Source: Oscillospiraceae bacterium (GTDB lineage: Bacteria; Bacillota; Clostridia; UBA1381). From it: a DNA stretch of 60,322 nucleotides. The DNA lies in contig JAFLUB010000011.1 in NCBI GenBank assembly GCA_022509025.1, forward strand, positions 1-60,322, in the 5' to 3' direction. The translations under genes and the position numbers were made by a program. Shown here in pieces: positions 36,064-44,706 of this stretch (within the stretch, counting starts at the first letter, position 1; each line of letters opens with the position of its first letter). The notes under the pieces are model-generated. The model did not search any database. It was given only the letters and a program-made list of their open reading frames with translations, and was not told the DNA's origin.

Positions 36064-37169
36064 TTCGGAATATTTGGAGTTTGCTGACATTTCGACGTGT
36101 GCAGAAGATTAACGGGAATTATCTGCTTTCTCTGACGGTCAGTATCCTATTGGCGCTGCTGGTGGGTGCGCTCATAATGCTGGCATCGGGTCATAATCCC
36201 ATAGACGGTTACGGAGCTATGCTGTCCGGAGCTGTCGGATCCCCACGTGCTATCGGAGACACGTTGGCAAAGTCCGCCACTCTTTGTCTGACCGGTCTGG
36301 CCACAGCGGTAGCTGCTCAGGCTGGTATATTTAACATCGGTGGTGAGGGACAGCTCTACTTTGGCGCGATGGCATCGGCTCTGCTGGGTTCAGCATTGAC
36401 CGGTGTGTCTGCGTGGATCGCTGTGCCGTTGTGTTTGCTGGCAGCTATGGCTGCCGGTGGAATCTGGGCGCTTATCCCGGCGTGGCTCAAGGTACGGATG
36501 AATGTCAATGAGGTCATTACCACAATCATGCTTAACTCTGTGGCAATCTACTTCTGTGCGTTTTTATCCAATGGACCACTCAAAACATTGGAACGCGGCA
36601 TCGCGTCCGGTACTGCAAAAATCGATGAGAACTTTGTATTTTCAAGGGTCATAAACCTGTCTAATCTTACTACATCAATTTTTCTTTCATTGGCAGCCGC
36701 AATATTGGTGTGGTATCTGATGAAGCGAACTTCCGCAGGATATGAAATGAAGCTTACAGGTGAGAATGAGCGATTTGCCTATTATATGGGTATTCCGACA
36801 GCAGAGTTAATGCTGGTTGGTATGGTAATCTCAGGCGCAATCTGCGGTCTGGTAGGAATGTTCGAGGTGTTCGGACTACATCAGCGCTTTATCGACTCAG
36901 TGTCTAATGAGTTCTATTACGATGGTATGCTGGTAGCAATGATTATGCGTTATAATCCGACAGGAATTATCCTGATGAGCTTCTTTTTCGGAATTTTAAA
37001 AATCGGCGGAACCGGAATGGAACAGGCAGGTATCCCCAGCCAGACTATTCTGATTGTGCAGTCGATTATTATATTCTTTATGGCTGCTGAACGCGGCATT
37101 TCCGAGTCGTTAAGAACGCGTCACGCTCATAGCGTTGCTCAACGACGGACTGAAGGGAGGGACCGATAG
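36060..37169 (+). CDS. ABC transporter permease, nucleoside type (first)
   Basis: A 369-aa membrane permease of the branched-chain/nucleoside family, with about nine to ten membrane segments and the motif FNIGGEGQLYFGAMASALLG. It overlaps the ATPase gene by four bases and the next permease by one, so all are co-translated. It pairs with the following gene to form the channel. Confidence 0.88.
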   Translation: MIRNIWSLLTFRRVQKINGNYLLSLTVSILLALLVGALIMLASGHNPIDGYGAMLSGAVGSPRAIGDTLAKSATLCLTGLATAVAAQAGIFNIGGEGQLYFGAMASALLGSALTGVSAWIAVPLCLLAAMAAGGIWALIPAWLKVRMNVNEVITTIMLNSVAIYFCAFLSNGPLKTLERGIASGTAKIDENFVFSRVINLSNLTTSIFLSLAAAILVWYLMKRTSAGYEMKLTGENERFAYYMGIPTAELMLVGMVISGAICGLVGMFEVFGLHQRFIDSVSNEFYYDGMLVAMIMRYNPTGIILMSFFFGILKIGGTGMEQAGIPSQTILIVQSIIIFFMAAERGISESLRTRHAHSVAQRRTEGRDR

Positions 37170-38107
37170 TGAGTGATTTTCTGAGTGTATTTTCTATTGG
37201 TCTGTTTCAGAATACGCTGCGTACCGCTACGCCTGTGGTGCTTGCGGGATTAGGTGTACTTATGACCGATCATGTAGGAATCATGAACATTGGTATGGAT
37301 GGTATGATGCTGTGCGGCGCATTCTTTGCCGTACTCGGCAGCTGTTTCCTTGGCGGCTGGGTTGGTGGTCTGGCGCTTGCGCTTGCGATTGGTCTGCTGC
37401 TCGGGGCGTTTTTCGGACTGTTTGTGATTGAATTCAAGTCTGACGAGTACGTAATCGGCGTGGCATTGAATATCTTCGCCGGTGGTTTGACGGTGTTTCT
37501 GCTCCGTACAATTTTTGGAGTTGCCGGCGCTTTCTCCGGCACTGACGCATTGCCAATCCATCCTTTGCCTGCTATACAAATACCATTGATTCGGGATATA
37601 CCGATACTGGGCAGTCTGCTAAGCGGCAATACACTGCTGGTATATGTCAGCTGGCTGATGGTGATTATAAGTTATGTGGTAATTTATCGGACGCCTCTGG
37701 GATTCTGGATGCGCGCTGCGGGCGAGAACCCAGAGGCGCTTCGCGCTGCCGGTAAGAGCCCGGAAAAGATGAAGTATCTTGCGTCGATTATATGCGGACT
37801 CTACTCCGGACTGGCGGGGGCGCATCTGTCACTGGGATATCTGACGATGTTTACCGAGAATATGTCCGCATCCCGCGGCTTCATCGCTGTGGCATGTGTT
37901 ATATTCGGAAGATCAAATCCAAGTAAGGTGTTCCTTGCCGCGCTACTGTTCGGATTTATTGACGCTCTTGGCATGAGAGTACAATCATTTAATATCTCAT
38001 CCAATCTCACCTCATTGGCGCCGTATATGGCGACGGTAATCATGATGATCTGGGTTGCATGGCGGAGAGAGCGGAGGCAGTTGAAAATAGCAAAGATAGA
38101 GCGATAA
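37169..38107 (+). CDS. ABC transporter permease, nucleoside type (second)
   Basis: A 312-aa permease with eight or more membrane segments and the MNIGMDGMMLCGAFFAVLGS motif, matching the second permease of nucleoside importers. A GTG codon at 37169 is the start. A terminator follows at 38228. Confidence 0.88.
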   Translation: MSDFLSVFSIGLFQNTLRTATPVVLAGLGVLMTDHVGIMNIGMDGMMLCGAFFAVLGSCFLGGWVGGLALALAIGLLLGAFFGLFVIEFKSDEYVIGVALNIFAGGLTVFLLRTIFGVAGAFSGTDALPIHPLPAIQIPLIRDIPILGSLLSGNTLLVYVSWLMVIISYVVIYRTPLGFWMRAAGENPEALRAAGKSPEKMKYLASIICGLYSGLAGAHLSLGYLTMFTENMSASRGFIAVACVIFGRSNPSKVFLAALLFGFIDALGMRVQSFNISSNLTSLAPYMATVIMMIWVAWRRERRQLKIAKIER

Positions 38108-38227
38108 TAAATGTCACTTTTGGATCGGCTATGCGTAAGAGTGCCATCCCTGAGTAATCATTCATCTGCTGAATGCTTCGCATGTTTGCTTCTTTTTATA
38201 GTAAACCTCTAATATAGAAAATAAAAT

Positions 38228-38254
38228 TCCCGGCTTTTATATCCGGGTTTTTTT
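38228..38254 (+). terminator. Intrinsic terminator of the GGDEF-EAL/nucleoside operon
   Basis: CCCGG/CCGGG stem with a TTTTATAT-containing loop followed by TTTTTTT, at the end of the plus-strand operon and facing the cyclophilin gene. Apart from this, 38108-38298 shows no gene. Confidence 0.8.
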
Positions 38255-38298
38255 ATGTAAAAAAATGGAGATGCTTTTAGCATCTCCCAAATCATCAA

Positions 38299-38772
38299 TT
38301 AAACTAATCTTATTGTTTTAATAACCTGTTCATCAAGCGGTTTGTCGCTCATATCGGTTGGAGTTTCTGCGATTTCATCAACCACATCCATACCCTCTGT
38401 TACCATGCCGAATGCCGCATACTGACCGTCAAGATGCGGAGCGTCATCATGCATGATGAAGAACTGGCTTGACGCGCTGTTAGGGAACATCGTTCTTGCC
38501 ATTGATAAAACTCCGCGCGTGTGCTTTAAGGAGTTTGGTACGCCGTTTGCGTCAAATTCGCCCTTTATTGATGGTGCTTCCTTATGCTCGCCATCAGCCG
38601 TATATCCGCCGCCCTGAATCATAAATCCGGGGATTACGCGGTGGAATATAAGCCCGTCAAAAAAGTTATCCTCTATAAGCTTTACAAAGTTCTCAACCGT
38701 TATAGGCGCAGTATCGGGATAAAGCTCAGCCTTGATGATACCGCCGTTTTCCATTTCTATTTCTATATTCAT
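38299..38772 (-). CDS. Cytoplasmic cyclophilin-type peptidyl-prolyl isomerase
   Basis: A 157-aa single-domain cyclophilin that catalyses proline isomerisation during protein folding. It has no signal peptide. Signature stretches are LIFHRVIPGFMIQGG and ASSQFFIMHDDAPHLDGQYAAFG, with the catalytic Arg in FHRV. It lies three bases after the cyclophilin lipoprotein gene and is very similar to it over the core, so the two are probable paralogues in one transcript. Confidence 0.92.
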   Translation of the reverse strand: MNIEIEMENGGIIKAELYPDTAPITVENFVKLIEDNFFDGLIFHRVIPGFMIQGGGYTADGEHKEAPSIKGEFDANGVPNSLKHTRGVLSMARTMFPNSASSQFFIMHDDAPHLDGQYAAFGMVTEGMDVVDEIAETPTDMSDKPLDEQVIKTIRLV

Positions 38773-38775
38773 ATT

Positions 38776-39621
38776 TTATAATTCATCTCCCTCGCTTAAA
38801 ATTTTCTGTAATTCCTCCATAGTCAAACCGCTACTGTCAGATGTATTCTTATCAGAATCGGATGACTTATTGGTTGATTTTGAATCGTTATCTTTATCGT
38901 CATCATCAGCGCTTGTTTTCACATTCTTATCGTCATCTTTATCTTTGTCATCGTCTTTATCATCTTTTTTTCTTTTTGATGAATTTGAAGAACTGCCTGA
39001 ATTTATCGTAATAGTCTTAATCACAACCTCATCAACCGGGACATCGTCCATACCGGCTGAATCAACGGAGCCTGTTCTGCCTGTGGCTATATCATCAACT
39101 ACGTCCATGCCGTCTGTAACAACGCCGAATGCTGCGTATTGTCCGTCAAGGAAAGTTGAATCCTGATGCACAATAAAGAACTGACTTGATGCGCTGTTAA
39201 AATCCTGCGCTCTTGCCATTGATATAGTTCCGCGAAGGTGCGGCAAGGTGTTTTCAAATCCGTTTGCCTCAAACTCTCCCTTTATGGTACTTGCTTTTTT
39301 CTGCTTGAGATTTTCATCGAAGCCGCCGCCCTGAATCATAAAGTCCTCTATAACTCTATGGAAGATTGTTCCGTCATAGAAGCCGTCCTCAGCAAGCTCC
39401 ACGAAATTTTCAACTGTGACAGGAGCAAGGTCGGGATATAATTCGAGCTCTATCTCATCTCCGCCCTCAAGCTCTATCGTTGCGCTTACAGTGTTCTTTA
39501 TAAGCTCCGGGTCTGCGGTCGGAGCAGGGGTTGAATCTGCTTCATCCTTGCCGATTTTTGAGCATGACGCAAGCATCGTCATTGATAAAATTAATGCAAT
39601 AATACTGGTTAGTTTCTTCAT
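38776..39621 (-). CDS. Cyclophilin-type peptidyl-prolyl isomerase lipoprotein with charged tail
   Basis: A 281-aa exported foldase. The signal peptide ends in a lipobox (MLASC, Cys near residue 20); the cyclophilin domain spans about 45-205 with TIFHRVIEDFMIQGGG and SASSQFFIVHQDSTFLDGQY. A hydrophilic tail (about 205-265) is made of D, K, S and N runs, probably a wall-spanning spacer. The start at 39621 follows repeat copy C; an ATG at 39633 is part of the repeat. It would assist folding outside the membrane. Confidence 0.9.
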   Translation of the reverse strand: MKKLTSIIALILSMTMLASCSKIGKDEADSTPAPTADPELIKNTVSATIELEGGDEIELELYPDLAPVTVENFVELAEDGFYDGTIFHRVIEDFMIQGGGFDENLKQKKASTIKGEFEANGFENTLPHLRGTISMARAQDFNSASSQFFIVHQDSTFLDGQYAAFGVVTDGMDVVDDIATGRTGSVDSAGMDDVPVDEVVIKTITINSGSSSNSSKRKKDDKDDDKDKDDDKNVKTSADDDDKDNDSKSTNKSSDSDKNTSDSSGLTMEELQKILSEGDEL

Positions 39622-39793
39622 AATAATATCCATAGCCTTTCTGCCCACAAAAATTAATAATTAAAAACTTTTAACGCATTTATCGTGGGCGGATAAGGCG
39701 TTAAATGGATATTATGCCCATGTGCCTGTTTTCGAAGCCTGCGAGAAAATATTCGCACGGGCAATAAAATCAATTAACGTGATTTATCACGTT
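39619..39793 (-). repeat. Structured repeat family 1, copy C (gyrA to cyclophilin gap)
   Basis: Starts in the gyrA stop codon with hairpin I AACGTGA/TCACGTT, then hairpin II GCCCGTGCGA with GGCACATGGGC. In the third domain the arm ATAATATCCAT pairs perfectly (11 base pairs) with ATGGATATTAT, the bases just before the start codon. GGAT/ATCC here replaces GGAG/CTCC of copy A, a double compensatory change. AACGC/GCGTT and GCCCAC/GTGGGC are also present. Confidence 0.85.
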
Positions 39794-42305
39794 ATTCTCC
39801 TTTATTTTCAGTTTCCTGAGCGTTTTCGGTATTTTCATCCTCAGCGCTCTCTTCCTCTCGCTCTGTACGAGCAAGACCTACAACTTTTACACCTTCTGAC
39901 GGCTTCATTACCCTTACACCCTGCGTCTGACGGCTGTATGATGAAATTTCATCGCTGTGCATTCTTATTATAACGCCGTCCGAGGTAATAAGGATTATAT
40001 CATCCTCGTCTGTTACGGTCTTCATACCGGCAAGCTTACCTGTCTTTTCGGTTATGCGGTATGTGTATATACCCTTACCGCCGCGCGACTGAATACGATA
40101 CTCGTCAAGAGGAGTCTTTTTACCATAACCGTTCTCTGTAACAGTAAGCAGCTGACTCTCCGGAAGAATAATTGACGCGCCTATAACATAGTCGCCCTCA
40201 TGAAGAGTTATGCCCTTGACACCGCGCGTTGTACGTCCTGTTGAGCGTACCTCCTGCTCATTAAAGCGGATTGCGTAACCGTTATGCGTGCCGAGAATCA
40301 AATCCTGAGTGTTATCAGTGAGCTTAACTCTGATAAGCTCATCATCCTCGTCAAGCGCGATGGCACGTAGTCCGTTCTGGCGTATGTTTGAATAGTCCAT
40401 AAGCGCAGTTTTCTTGACAATGCCGTTACGGGTAATAAATGTCAGATACCTTCCGTCTTCAAACTCCTTGATAGGTATCATTGCAGTAACCTTCTCGTCG
40501 CTTTCAAGCGGGAGCAGGTTGACTATAGCCATACCCTTTGCCTGACGGCTTGCTTCCGGTATCTGATAACCGCGAAGCTTATATACAACGCCTCTTGATG
40601 TAAAGAACAGCAATGTGTGATGTGTAGTAGTCGTAAAGAGATGCTCAACAAAGTCCTCCTCACGGGTAGTGAGTCCTGAAACACCTCTGCCGCCGCGTCT
40701 CTGTGATTTATAGGTGTCTACGGGCAGACGCTTTGTATATCCGCTGTGAGTAAGCGTTACGACAATATCCTCTTCATCGATAAGGTCGTCAACATCAATC
40801 TCGGTTGTAACCATAGATATTTCCGTTCTTCTCTCATCGCCGTATTTATTTTTTATGTCTGTGAGGTCATTTTTGATAATTTCAAGTACCTTGCTTTCGT
40901 CTGCGAGTATTTCTCTGTAATTTGCTATTTTCGCGGTAACTTCCGCATATTCCTCTTCAATCTTCTCACGTTCCATACCTGATAAACGTCCGAGCTGCAT
41001 TTTAACTATTGCGTCAGCCTGTTTCTCAGATAATCCGAACCGTTCGGATAACGCCTTCTTAGCGTCTTCAACGCTTGCCGAAGCGCGGATTATTTTTATA
41101 ACCTCGTCCACATTATCTATAACTATCTTGTAGCCTTCAAGGATATGCGCGCGGTCCAGAGCCTTTTCGAGTTCAAAGTTTGTCCGTCTTGTGATTACAT
41201 CCTCCTGATGAGCGATGTAATAGTTAATCATTTCCCTGAGATTCAGTATTTTCGGCTCTTTATCAACAAGCGCAAGCAGTATAACTCCGAAAGTATCCTG
41301 CATTTGCGTAAACTTGTAAAGGTTATTAAGCACAACATTCGGATTCGCGTCGCGCTTTAAGTCAATCACAAGTCTTATTACTTCGGTAGATTCATCACGC
41401 GTTGATGCGATACCGTCAATCTTGCCGTCACGCATAAGCTCGTTGATATGCTTTTCAAGCTTTGCCTTGTTAACCTGATACGGGATTTCGGTAACTATAA
41501 TTCTGTTTCTGCCGTTATGCTCTTCTATTTCGGCTTTTGCGCGGAGTATTATTCTTCCGCGTCCTGTGGTGTAAGCGTTTCTGATACCGCTTCTGCCCAT
41601 GATAACGCCGCCTGTCGGGAAGTCAGGACCCTGGATATACGACATCAATTCCTCGATTGTTATCATCGGGTCGTCAATAACCGCGATAATTCCGTCAATA
41701 ACCTCAGTGAGGTTATGCGGAGGGATATTTGTTGCCATACCGACCGCGATACCGGCGCTTCCGTTTACCAATAGGTTCGGGAATCGTGACGGAAGTACGT
41801 CAGGCTCCGGAATTTTATCGTCGTAGTTGGGAACGAAATCAACAGTTTTCTTTTCAATATCGGTGAGCATAAGCGACGATATCTTTGACATTTTCGCCTC
41901 AGTATAACGATAAGCCGCAGGCGGGTCGCCGTCCACGCTGCCGAAGTTACCCTTACCCTGAACAAGCGGGTATCGGAGCGAGAAATCCTGCGCCATACGT
42001 ACCATAGCATCGTATACGGACGCGTCACCGTGCGGATGATATTTACCAAGCACGTCTCCGACGGTCGCCGCAGACTTTTTAAAGTCATTCTCGTATAAAA
42101 GATTTGACTCGTACATATCATACAATATACGCCTGTGTACCGGTTTCATGCCGTCCCGGACATCGGGAAGGGCGCGGCTCACAATAACGCTCATGGCATA
42201 ATCAATATAGGCTTTTTTCATTTCATTGTCGAGATCAACATTGACAATGTGCTGGTTCTGGATGGCGTCCATATCCAGCTTCAGTTCTTCGGATTTTTTT
42301 GCCAT
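39792..42305 (-). CDS. gyrA: DNA gyrase subunit A
   Basis: Breaks and rejoins DNA during supercoiling, with GyrB. The 837-aa protein has the catalytic Tyr in [14 protein letters not shown] (near residue 124), the quinolone-region [20 protein letters not shown], and the GyrA-box QRRGGRG near residue 525, which separates it from ParC. It ends in a Glu/Asn-rich tail. gyrB is not in this window. The stop codon is the first bases of repeat copy C. Confidence 0.95.
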   Translation of the reverse strand: MAKKSEELKLDMDAIQNQHIVNVDLDNEMKKAYIDYAMSVIVSRALPDVRDGMKPVHRRILYDMYESNLLYENDFKKSAATVGDVLGKYHPHGDASVYDAMVRMAQDFSLRYPLVQGKGNFGSVDGDPPAAYRYTEAKMSKISSLMLTDIEKKTVDFVPNYDDKIPEPDVLPSRFPNLLVNGSAGIAVGMATNIPPHNLTEVIDGIIAVIDDPMITIEELMSYIQGPDFPTGGVIMGRSGIRNAYTTGRGRIILRAKAEIEEHNGRNRIIVTEIPYQVNKAKLEKHINELMRDGKIDGIASTRDESTEVIRLVIDLKRDANPNVVLNNLYKFTQMQDTFGVILLALVDKEPKILNLREMINYYIAHQEDVITRRTNFELEKALDRAHILEGYKIVIDNVDEVIKIIRASASVEDAKKALSERFGLSEKQADAIVKMQLGRLSGMEREKIEEEYAEVTAKIANYREILADESKVLEIIKNDLTDIKNKYGDERRTEISMVTTEIDVDDLIDEEDIVVTLTHSGYTKRLPVDTYKSQRRGGRGVSGLTTREEDFVEHLFTTTTHHTLLFFTSRGVVYKLRGYQIPEASRQAKGMAIVNLLPLESDEKVTAMIPIKEFEDGRYLTFITRNGIVKKTALMDYSNIRQNGLRAIALDEDDELIRVKLTDNTQDLILGTHNGYAIRFNEQEVRSTGRTTRGVKGITLHEGDYVIGASIILPESQLLTVTENGYGKKTPLDEYRIQSRGGKGIYTYRITEKTGKLAGMKTVTDEDDIILITSDGVIIRMHSDEISSYSRQTQGVRVMKPSEGVKVVGLARTEREEESAEDENTENAQETENKGE

Positions 42306-42364
42306 AATTTCCTCCTAAATTACATATCTGAAAGCTGTTGCTTTCAATAAATATTAACCATACA

Positions 42365-42393
42365 AGTATACCACAAATTACCTTGAAAATCAA
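42365..42393 (-). promoter_or_regulatory. Promoter of gyrA
   Basis: On the minus strand, TTGATT (42393-42388), a 17-base spacer and TATACT (42370-42365). A GAAAGC/GCTTTC hairpin lies in the leader near 42330-42345, before the AGGAGG site. Confidence 0.7.
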
Positions 42394-42403
42394 GTAAAAT
42401 AAC

Positions 42404-42433
42404 GTAATTTGCGTATTAAAATACCGTAAACTG
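42404..42433 (-). terminator. Possible terminator of the yerC-methyltransferase transcript
   Basis: CCGT-AAA with TTTACGG around an ATGGTCAG-like loop, followed by TATTTT on the minus strand. The stem is weak. Confidence 0.4.
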
Positions 42434-42440
42434 ACCATAT

Positions 42441-43178
42441 TTAACGGCATACGAATACTATGCGTGAACTGTCCGGCGCGGGAGCGGAGAAAGACAGTTC
42501 ATCATATATGTCTATCTTTGCAAAACCTGCTTTCTTAAGGAGATATGTAAGCTCATCTGCCGAGTATGCTCTTTGGAGATGACGCTCCTCGAAACGTTCG
42601 TAAAGCTTGCCGCGTTTGACGAAGAATGTCAGGAACATATCTGAAATGCGTCTCTTTTCGATAAACCTGTTCTGCCAGGTGTAAAAAATATTGTTCCCGC
42701 AGTGAACAAACGTTTCTGAGCCTATTACGTTCCTGAGTTTATACTCAGTGCTTATGTCAAATATAAAAATGCCGTCATTATCCATAAAGCATGTTTTTAT
42801 ACGTGTGAAGAATTTAAGAAGTGACTTCGGTGTCAGGACATAGTTTATACCGTCTATCATACAAAGGAACGCCCCCATTGTCCCGTAAAGGTCAATATCT
42901 GCCATGCTCTGGTTGAGATATAGTATATCAAGTCCCTCTGATTTTGAGCGGGCGATATTAAGCATATCCTCCGAGATATCAACGCCTGTCATATCATAGC
43001 CGCGTTTTGCAAGTGGTATTGTCATGTTTCCCGTTCCGCAGGCGACATCACATACAAGGTGTGGGTTCACACTGTACATATCAAAAAGATTTTCTATATA
43101 GTCAGCCCATTTTTCATAATCCACATCGCGGTGCATAAGCGAGTCATATATTCGCGCGAAATCGCGGTAGCTATTCAT
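42441..43178 (-). CDS. Class I SAM-dependent methyltransferase
   Basis: A 245-aa methyltransferase with the SAM motif VCDVACGTGNMTIPLAKRGYD-type (near residues 39-58) and GVDISEDMLNIA. No substrate-specific signature is recognised; similar clostridial genes are only called methyltransferase. The ATG at 43178 is supported by GGAGAAAGCAG directly upstream and overlaps the yerC stop, so the two are coupled. Confidence 0.85.
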   Translation of the reverse strand: MNSYRDFARIYDSLMHRDVDYEKWADYIENLFDMYSVNPHLVCDVACGTGNMTIPLAKRGYDMTGVDISEDMLNIARSKSEGLDILYLNQSMADIDLYGTMGAFLCMIDGINYVLTPKSLLKFFTRIKTCFMDNDGIFIFDISTEYKLRNVIGSETFVHCGNNIFYTWQNRFIEKRRISDMFLTFFVKRGKLYERFEERHLQRAYSADELTYLLKKAGFAKIDIYDELSFSAPAPDSSRIVFVCR

Positions 43179-43464
43179 CTGCTTTCTCCAATCTTTCAAT
43201 TACTAAATTGTAGCCGTCAGAGCCGTAATTTATACATCTGTTAACGCGGCTTATTGTCGCTGTGGAAGCGCCTGTTTTAGTCGCTATGTCGGTGTATATT
43301 TTCTTGTCTTTGAGCATCAAAGCAACCTCCATGCGCTGGCTCATGGACTTTAGCTCGGATATTGTGCAGAGATCCGTGAAAAATCTTCTGCATTCGTCAA
43401 CTGTTTTAAGACACAGTACCGATTCAAAAAGCACGTCCATACTCTTATCATTTATTTCTTTCAT
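43171..43464 (-). CDS. yerC: YerC/YecD family TrpR-related protein
   Basis: A 97-aa DNA-binding protein of the TrpR/YerC family. It has the conserved ELKSMSQRMEVALML stretch and a helix-turn-helix TKTGASTATISRVNRC near residues 62-77. Its target genes are not established for most bacteria. The ATG at 43464 has AAGGAG eight bases upstream; a TTG at 43470 is too close to that site. Confidence 0.88.
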   Translation of the reverse strand: MKEINDKSMDVLFESVLCLKTVDECRRFFTDLCTISELKSMSQRMEVALMLKDKKIYTDIATKTGASTATISRVNRCINYGSDGYNLVIERLEKADE

Positions 43465-43495
43465 TTTCAATTCTCCTTAAAAATCATATATGACT

Positions 43496-43527
43496 ATTGT
43501 ACCACTTTAGTGCGTGAAAGTAAAGTG
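43496..43527 (-). promoter_or_regulatory. yerC promoter with overlapping inverted repeat
   Basis: On the minus strand, TTTACT (43524-43519), 17 bases, then TACAAT (43501-43496). An inverted repeat CACTTTA-11 bases-TAAAGTG (43503-43527) covers the -35 box and spacer and could be an operator, possibly for YerC itself. Confidence 0.5.
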
Positions 43528-43590
43528 TTGTACATAAAATTTATTCCATTGTGAAATGATATTTAAAAGAAAAGTTGCGGGAGGTACGAC

Positions 43591-44283
43591 GTGTTAGTAT
43601 TAGTAGTCAGAACGCTTATTCTGTATGGCGTGGTAATTGTGGCGATGCGTATAATGGGGAAAAGACAGCTTGGAGAGTTGCAGCCCTCGGAGCTTGTTGT
43701 TGCGATTATGATTTCAGATCTGGCATCGGTTCCTATGCAGGCGATTGACATACCGCTTCTGGCAGGAGTTATTCCAGTTATGACGCTTCTGGTGGCGGAG
43801 GTTCTGATGTCGTACATGAGCCTTAAAAGCAAAAAAATGCGTAAGTTTCTGAGCGGTGAGCCGAGTATTGTCATATATAACGGACAAATAAACGAGGGGG
43901 AACTGTCAAGGTTGAGATTCAATATAAACGACCTCCTGGAGGAACTGCGTCTCAATAACTGTCATGATGTTTCAGACGTGGAGGTGGCGGTTATTGAAAC
44001 GAGCGGAAAACTGAGCGTTATTCCTAAGGACAGCGCACGTAATGTCACCATAGAGGACTTAAAGCTAAAAAATGTTCGCCGTGACGGGCTCCCGTGCACT
44101 ATAGTTTCGGACGGAACTCTGAACGAGTATGAGTTAAAGCGTTCAAACAAGGATTATAAGTGGTTTGAAGCTGAGATAAAAAGACGCGGTGTAAAAGACA
44201 TAAAGGATATATTCATAGCCTCGCTTGACGCTGAGGATGAGCTTTTTATACAGCTTAAAAATAAAAAGGAGAAGAAAAGATGA
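43591..44283 (+). CDS. DUF421 (YetF-like) membrane protein
   Basis: A 230-aa membrane protein with three N-terminal membrane segments (in the first 80 residues) and a cytoplasmic DUF421 domain, including MRIMGKRQLGELQPSELVV. The family is linked to spore or stress functions in Bacillus but its activity is unknown. It starts with GTG at 43591 after GGGAGG. The next gene overlaps by four bases. Confidence 0.87.
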   Translation: MLVLVVRTLILYGVVIVAMRIMGKRQLGELQPSELVVAIMISDLASVPMQAIDIPLLAGVIPVMTLLVAEVLMSYMSLKSKKMRKFLSGEPSIVIYNGQINEGELSRLRFNINDLLEELRLNNCHDVSDVEVAVIETSGKLSVIPKDSARNVTIEDLKLKNVRRDGLPCTIVSDGTLNEYELKRSNKDYKWFEAEIKRRGVKDIKDIFIASLDAEDELFIQLKNKKEKKR

Positions 44284-44660
44284 AGGGAGTCATAATATCT
44301 CTGTGCATTGCCGCCGTTATCGTTGCGGGCAGCGCGGCATATACCGCTCATACAAAGACAGTTTCACGCGAACTCGGGGAAATCAACGCGGGAGTGATGG
44401 AGAGTCTTCAGAATAATGATTTTGACGGCGCAAAAGAAAAAATAGAGCAGCTTACCGGGTATATGGAAAGGAAGAGAAGTATTTTATCCGCTACGGGTAA
44501 TCATGAGGAACTGGACAAAATGGAAATGAACATTTCCGAAATGACGGGATATACCGAGGGACATCAGCAAACGGATGCTGTTTCCCGCTGCAAGGTGCTG
44601 GCGTTTCTGTTTGAGCATTTCCCGAAGAATTACGAATTAAAGCTGGGGAATATACTATAA
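44280..44660 (+). CDS. DUF4363 family protein
   Basis: A 126-aa protein with one N-terminal membrane helix (residues 3-22) and a helical outside domain. DUF4363 genes regularly follow DUF421 genes, as here with a four-base overlap, so the two proteins probably form a membrane complex. Function unknown. Its stop codon lies inside the terminator that follows. Confidence 0.8.
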   Translation: MKGVIISLCIAAVIVAGSAAYTAHTKTVSRELGEINAGVMESLQNNDFDGAKEKIEQLTGYMERKRSILSATGNHEELDKMEMNISEMTGYTEGHQQTDAVSRCKVLAFLFEHFPKNYELKLGNIL

Positions 44661-44698
44661 TAGGCGGATGTCTGGGAAACATCCGCCTATTATAGTAT
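44652..44698. terminator. Perfect 20-bp inverted repeat terminator between convergent genes
   Basis: ATACTATAATAGGCGGATGT and its exact complement with a seven-base loop, then GCTGTTTTTT on the plus strand. It ends the DUF421-DUF4363 transcript and can act from the other side for the alcohol dehydrogenase gene. Confidence 0.85.
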
Positions 44699-44706
44699 GC
44701 TGTTTT

